From Deltaproteobacteria bacterium (GTDB taxonomy: Bacteria > Myxococcota_A > UBA796 > JAFGLY01): a stretch of DNA of 64,000 nt. The notes under the pieces are model-generated. The model saw only the letters and a program-made list of their open reading frames with translations, ran no database searches and was not told where the DNA came from. Every line of letters begins with the position of its first letter. The stretch's first letter is position 1. The position numbers and the translations under genes are program-made. This document shows, one piece after another, positions 60,700 through 64,000 of the stretch. The stretch spans positions 21,416 to 85,415 of the forward strand of contig JAFGLY010000125.1 of NCBI GenBank assembly GCA_016927815.1. Reading direction: 5' to 3'.

Positions 60700-61137
60700 A
60701 TGGCCGACTCCAAGCAGGCGATCCCGTCGCGTCGGATTCGGCGGGAACTGCGGACCGTTCGGGCCATGATCGCGCTCTACTGCCGGGCGCACCACGAGAC
60801 CCACGGCGAGGATCTCTGCCCCGAATGCCGCGAGCTCTGGGACTACGCCCGCCAGCGCGTCGAGCAGTGTCCCTTCGGGCCCGAGAAGCCGACCTGCCTC
60901 AACTGCGCGGTACACTGCTTCAAGCCCCAGAGGAGGGAGCAGATCCGGAAGATCATGCGCTTCTCCGGACCCAGGATGGCCTGGCGCCACCCGCTGTGGA
61001 CCGTCTGCCACTTCATCGATGGGAGGAGACCGACACCGTTGAGGGTCGAGCCCCCGCGGAGTGCTTCGTCGGGCCGTCTTCGGTCCCCCCCGTCGGAGGG
61101 GGAGCCCTGGGCACCGAGTCCAGGTCCACCACGATGA
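60700..61137 (+). CDS. ygbA: YgbA-family (nitrous-oxide-stimulated promoter) protein
   Basis: A 145-residue protein from ATG 60700; the track TTG two codons earlier is less likely. It has the family's Cys-rich core: ALYCRAHHETHG, DLCPECRELWDYARQRVEQCPFG, KPTCLNCAVHCFKP and MRFSGPRMAWRHPLW. In enterobacteria ygbA belongs to the nitric-oxide (NsrR) response and has been connected with amino-acid supply during NO stress. The final 35 residues are a Pro/Arg-rich extension that runs 125 bases into the convergent gene and may not be meaningful. It lies 32 bases after the DUF438-hemerythrin gene. Confidence 0.85.
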   Translation: MADSKQAIPSRRIRRELRTVRAMIALYCRAHHETHGEDLCPECRELWDYARQRVEQCPFGPEKPTCLNCAVHCFKPQRREQIRKIMRFSGPRMAWRHPLWTVCHFIDGRRPTPLRVEPPRSASSGRLRSPPSEGEPWAPSPGPPR

Positions 61138-62770
61138 CGTCGCGTGTCCGGGTCTCGATCGGCAGTGCGCCCGATCGTGCGGCCGACGCCCAGGCGTCCC
61201 TGAGGGCCGTCTGCCCGGCCGGCGCGACGTCTTCGTGGATGAGCACGTAGCGAAACCCCATGGATGAGAGCGTGCCGGCGGCCTGCTCGGGAGGCTCTGC
61301 CAGGGCGTGTGCGACGCGACCTGACCAGGGTCGGTTCAGTCCGGCGGCCACCGGCCGCTCGTGACAGCTCTGCGCGAGAAGCCATCGCTCGTCGAGGGTA
61401 CCGGGCAGATCCAGCACCGGACCGTTCGCCAGGCCGTCCAGGGCCTGGCACCCGCGGACGTCGAGCGGGGACGGACCCCACCGGAGCAAGGCCGGACCAC
61501 CGCCACGGAGCAGGAGGTCGGTCGCGAGACCGAGCGCCAGGAGGGCGGCCACCGGGCCCCGTCCCTTGTGCAGACGCCCGGTCAGGGTGTCGATGCCGCG
61601 AGCCGCGAGCAACCCCACCCCCAGGGCGGCCAGGGCTACGAAGCGGTATTCCAGGTGCAGCCCCGAGAGCCCGGGCCATCGACCGATGGCCGCCCAGGGT
61701 CCGGGGACGCCTCCGGCGTCCGCGACGCTCCAGCGGAGGATCGGCCCGAGCCCCAGGCCCAGCCCGGCCAACACGAGCCCCCAGGCCCGCGCTCCGCCAC
61801 GCCACCCGACGAGGGCCAACCCCACCGCCAACACGCCGAGGTACCAGGCATGGACGCCCTCAGCCCCGAACTGCACCTCCCAGGCGGCGCCGAGGAGGCC
61901 CGACAGGTCGGCCGAACCGGCCGGAGAAAGCGGCTCGCTCCGCGCCACCATGGAGCCGGGCCTCGCCAGGACCCGCGCCTGCAGGGCGGCGTACGTGCCC
62001 CCGACCAACGCGGCCGACGCGATTCCTGCCAGGAGGCCGAGGGCCCCGCGAAGGCGGCGTCGCCCGGGACCCATCGCCTCGCCCGTCCTCGTTGTCACCC
62101 CCTCTCCGAGGCGTGCGCTCCCGCCGAGGAAGACGAGGGTCGCCACGCCTGCCATGACGCCGCAGTACGGGTTGAACCAGGCGGCCAGCCCCACCGAGAG
62201 CCCGGCGGCCAGCCCTCGCCACGGACCGTCCAGTGCACGGCGTGCGACCAGGGCGGCCAGGGGGACCCAGAAGACCGGCGTCACGTCCGGGTTGCCGTTG
62301 TGCACGCTGCTCAGCAGCACGGGCGAGAGGCCGAGGCAGGCCCCCGCCGCCGCAGCCGCCCAGCGGGAGACTCCCAGGGCGGTCGCGAGCGCCGCGGCGA
62401 GCGCCACGGCGAGCCCGATGTGGACCACCTGCAGCAGGTTGGCCGCCGCCACGGGCCCCAGGGTCCAGGTCATCGGTGCCACGAGGACGGCCTCTGGAAG
62501 ATCGGCGACCAGGAGACGCGCCCCCTCGGGGACCAGCACCTCCGGCACCTCCAACGGCGGCGGTCCGGGCCAATGTTGGGCCACGCGCCACAGGCCCCAG
62601 GCCACCCCGCCCAGATCCCCCCCTCCCCCTCCCAGCGCCCCGTGTACCGCATCCACGGCGCCCCGCGGGGCACCCGCCGCGCCGGCCAGGACACACCCCA
62701 GGGCGACCAGCGCTCCCGTGACCCACGGTCCCGGCCCGCGGCTTCCCGCGATGGGCGAACCTCGCATCAT
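61013..62770 (-). CDS. Multi-pass membrane protein (GT-C-like)
   Basis: A 585-residue protein from ATG 62770, which overlaps the stop of the upstream YheT-type gene (ATGA). About ten hydrophobic helices (LLQVVHIGLAVALAAALATAL, LAAGLSVGLAAWFNPYCGVMAGVATLVFLG, WGLVLAGLGLGLGPILRW, FVALAALGVGLLAA) are followed by a soluble tail with RGCQALDGLANGPVLDLPGT and GFRYVLIHEDV. This arrangement is common in uncharacterised membrane proteins related to lipid-linked glycosyltransferases or YfhO. No catalytic motif is certain. Its end overlaps ygbA antisense by 125 bases. Confidence 0.75.
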   Translation of the reverse strand: MMRGSPIAGSRGPGPWVTGALVALGCVLAGAAGAPRGAVDAVHGALGGGGGDLGGVAWGLWRVAQHWPGPPPLEVPEVLVPEGARLLVADLPEAVLVAPMTWTLGPVAAANLLQVVHIGLAVALAAALATALGVSRWAAAAAGACLGLSPVLLSSVHNGNPDVTPVFWVPLAALVARRALDGPWRGLAAGLSVGLAAWFNPYCGVMAGVATLVFLGGSARLGEGVTTRTGEAMGPGRRRLRGALGLLAGIASAALVGGTYAALQARVLARPGSMVARSEPLSPAGSADLSGLLGAAWEVQFGAEGVHAWYLGVLAVGLALVGWRGGARAWGLVLAGLGLGLGPILRWSVADAGGVPGPWAAIGRWPGLSGLHLEYRFVALAALGVGLLAARGIDTLTGRLHKGRGPVAALLALGLATDLLLRGGGPALLRWGPSPLDVRGCQALDGLANGPVLDLPGTLDERWLLAQSCHERPVAAGLNRPWSGRVAHALAEPPEQAAGTLSSMGFRYVLIHEDVAPAGQTALRDAWASAARSGALPIETRTRDVIVVDLDSVPRAPPPTGGTEDGPTKHSAGARPSTVSVSSHR

Positions 62771-63747
62771 CCGGACCCGATGGTGGAGCACGCCCCCGTG
62801 CCTCCGCCTCCGGGCTCCAGGCACCGGTGGTAGTGATCGAGGGCCGTGTCGAGCCAGTGGTGGAGGCGACAGGAGCCCGCCCGTGTGCCCACGAACCCCA
62901 TGTGCCCGCCCCGGCGCTCGACGTGCAGGTGCACGGCCTCGGAGACCGGTCCCAGGTCCGAGGCGGGCGCCAACGGATCGTCCTCGGTGGCGAGGATCAC
63001 CGTGGGGACCCGGATGGCGGACAGGTGTGCGCCGCAGGAGCAGCGGGAGTAGTAGTCGGCCCGATCCGTGAAGCCCGCGGCCCGGGCGGTGTAGACCTCG
63101 TCGAAGTCCCTCAGGGACGGGGTGGGGGGTAGGGTGACCCGCCGACTGGCGGCCTCCCTTCTCAACAGGCGCACGAAGCGAAGGTCGTAGATGCGATTCC
63201 AGCCCCTCTGCAGGCGCAGGCTGCTCGCGTCGAGGTCGCCGGGCGGATTCACGGCGATGGCCGCGTCGGGCTGATGGCGATCCCGATCCCGGCCCAGGAG
63301 GAGGAGCAGGATGTTCGCGCTGATGGAGAAGCCCACCGCGGTCAGGTGCGAACCCGGGAAGCGCTTCCGCACGAGGGCGAGGGCGGCGGCCATGTCTGCC
63401 GTGGATCCGCTGTGGTAGGGACGAATCGCCAGTCCCCTGCCCTCTCCCACGCCCCGGTGGTGGACAGCGACCACGGCGTGGCGTCGTCTGGCCAGGGTGG
63501 CAGCCGCCCGGCGCATGTAGGCCGATCCCGCGGTCCCACCGAGCCCGTGGAAGAGCACCCCCACGCGGCCGCTGTCGCCCTCGAGGAGGCGCAACGCCAG
63601 GACGTCCCCGTCCTCCAGGTCCAGGAGGGCCGGCGTCCAGGGGAGATCCGGGCCCGTGCCCCTCGACAGGTTCCCCAGGAGGGTCTGCAGGTGGGGCGAC
63701 CGTGCGAGGCGGAGGGGATGGAAGGGCTCGGGACGAGGCAGGTCCAT
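62767..63747 (-). CDS. YheT-family alpha/beta hydrolase
   Basis: A 326-residue hydrolase that opens with FHPLRLARSPHLQTLLGNL, the characteristic YheT start, followed by the oxyanion-hole segment FHGLGGTAGSAYMR, HHRGVGEG, the nucleophile elbow VGFSISANILLLLLG (Ser in place of Gly after the nucleophile pair), and the acid/His parts ATEDDPLAP and RRGGHMGFVG. Substrate unknown; relatives act as esterases. It is followed by the membrane protein gene with a 4-base overlap. Confidence 0.88.
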   Translation of the reverse strand: MDLPRPEPFHPLRLARSPHLQTLLGNLSRGTGPDLPWTPALLDLEDGDVLALRLLEGDSGRVGVLFHGLGGTAGSAYMRRAAATLARRRHAVVAVHHRGVGEGRGLAIRPYHSGSTADMAAALALVRKRFPGSHLTAVGFSISANILLLLLGRDRDRHQPDAAIAVNPPGDLDASSLRLQRGWNRIYDLRFVRLLRREAASRRVTLPPTPSLRDFDEVYTARAAGFTDRADYYSRCSCGAHLSAIRVPTVILATEDDPLAPASDLGPVSEAVHLHVERRGGHMGFVGTRAGSCRLHHWLDTALDHYHRCLEPGGGGTGACSTIGSG

Positions 63748-63830
63748 GCCTCCCCCGGTATCCGGTCTGGACGCACGTCCGCTCCGCGCCCGTCCATCCG
63801 TCTCGGGGGAAGGGGGTCTGGCCCTTTTCC

Positions 63831-63860
63831 TTGATCTTCCGCGCGAAAACCGGCTACATT
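63831..63860 (+). promoter_or_regulatory. Sigma-70-type promoter for the terminal lipoprotein gene
   Basis: TTGATC and TACATT are 18 bases apart, 44 bases before the ATG at 63904. Both boxes match consensus at four positions, in a locally AT-richer stretch. Confidence 0.45.
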
Positions 63861-63903
63861 GTGGGGGACGATTCGTCTTCCCTCCAAGGCTTCGAGGATC
63901 TCC

Positions 63904-64000
63904 ATGTCTCCTTTCTCTCTTCGTCTGCTCGGGCTTCCTTTGGTGCTCTCCGGACTTCTGACGGCCGGGTGCGACGACGCGACGGACGACACGTCTCCCC
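63904..64000 (+). CDS. Lipoprotein, N-terminal fragment (continues past window)
   Basis: Too short for the ORF track and cut by the window edge. The frame from ATG 63904 reads a lipoprotein signal peptide (SLRLLGLPLVLSGLLTAGC) with lipobox LTAGC and an acidic mature start, CDDATDDTSP. It resembles in style the Cys-rich lipoprotein at the left end of the window. Nothing can be said about function. Confidence 0.75.
   Translation, partial: MSPFSLRLLGLPLVLSGLLTAGCDDATDDTSP

Overview
The window is about 64 kb of very GC-rich, gene-dense bacterial chromosome. The gene content suggests a Gram-negative from the Myxococcota or a close relative of the former Deltaproteobacteria. The pointers are an outer-membrane set (lpxD, Skp, lipoproteins, beta-barrel-like proteins), a complete mevalonate pathway, two proteins with myxobacterial-style PilZ domains, a Cys-rich lipoprotein style common in that group, and an IleRS variant with a KESKS signature and a large insertion. 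This assignment is inference from content; no marker gene was searched. Nearly all of the sequence is ordinary chromosome with tight ATGA/GTGA gene overlaps. No phage, integrase, transposase or CRISPR array was seen.

Layout. 1-9.2 kb (minus): a secreted hydrolase lipoprotein, lpxD, skp, then a cofactor block coaX-birA-nadC-valS. 9.2-15.5 kb: a pseudo-receiver protein, tRNA-Leu(CAA), an FAD oxidoreductase divergent from a CrtC-like lipocalin-fold protein, a Cys-rich lipoprotein, a PilZ-DUF4388 protein and efp. 15.5-25.9 kb: an Hsp70-PilZ fusion, a phosphopantetheinyl transferase, a TPR protein with a dead metallopeptidase domain, an MBL-fold hydrolase, several secreted unknowns and a DusB-type enzyme. 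26-30 kb: ssb (with a sigma-54-like promoter) divergent from panB-panC. 30-32.5 kb: a eukaryotic-type alanine aminotransferase with an ornithine cyclodeaminase/alanine dehydrogenase-family partner. 32.6-39.3 kb (minus): an operon mvaA-mvk-mvaD-pmk-fni that makes isopentenyl and dimethylallyl diphosphate from HMG-CoA, followed without a break by a glycerate kinase and a Cys-less thioredoxin-fold protein. 39.4-41.6 kb: a lipase-like hydrolase and a Xaa-Pro aminopeptidase.

41.7-53.6 kb (minus) reads as one long set: PHP phosphoesterase lipoprotein, membrane sulfatase, outer-membrane protein, ileS, a KptA/Tpt1-Nudix fusion and nadB. 53.7-57.9 kb (minus) is a selenium block: yedF, a selenium-type cysteine desulfurase and a DUF3343-SelD fusion. 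It lies downstream of an unfamiliar Cys-rich protein that has a clear promoter and a folded leader. 58.3-59.3 kb is the least ordinary stretch: a frameshifted coiled-coil ORF running into three tandem 52-bp imperfect palindromes built from six related 26-bp arms. After it come a DUF438-hemerythrin protein with a partly deleted PAS domain and a YgbA-family protein, which together suggest a nitrosative or low-oxygen stress unit. The window ends with a membrane protein, a YheT-type hydrolase and the start of another lipoprotein.

The best candidates for something undescribed are the 52-bp palindrome array, the KptA-Nudix fusion between ileS and nadB, and the Cys-rich protein with its structured leader upstream of the selenium genes.
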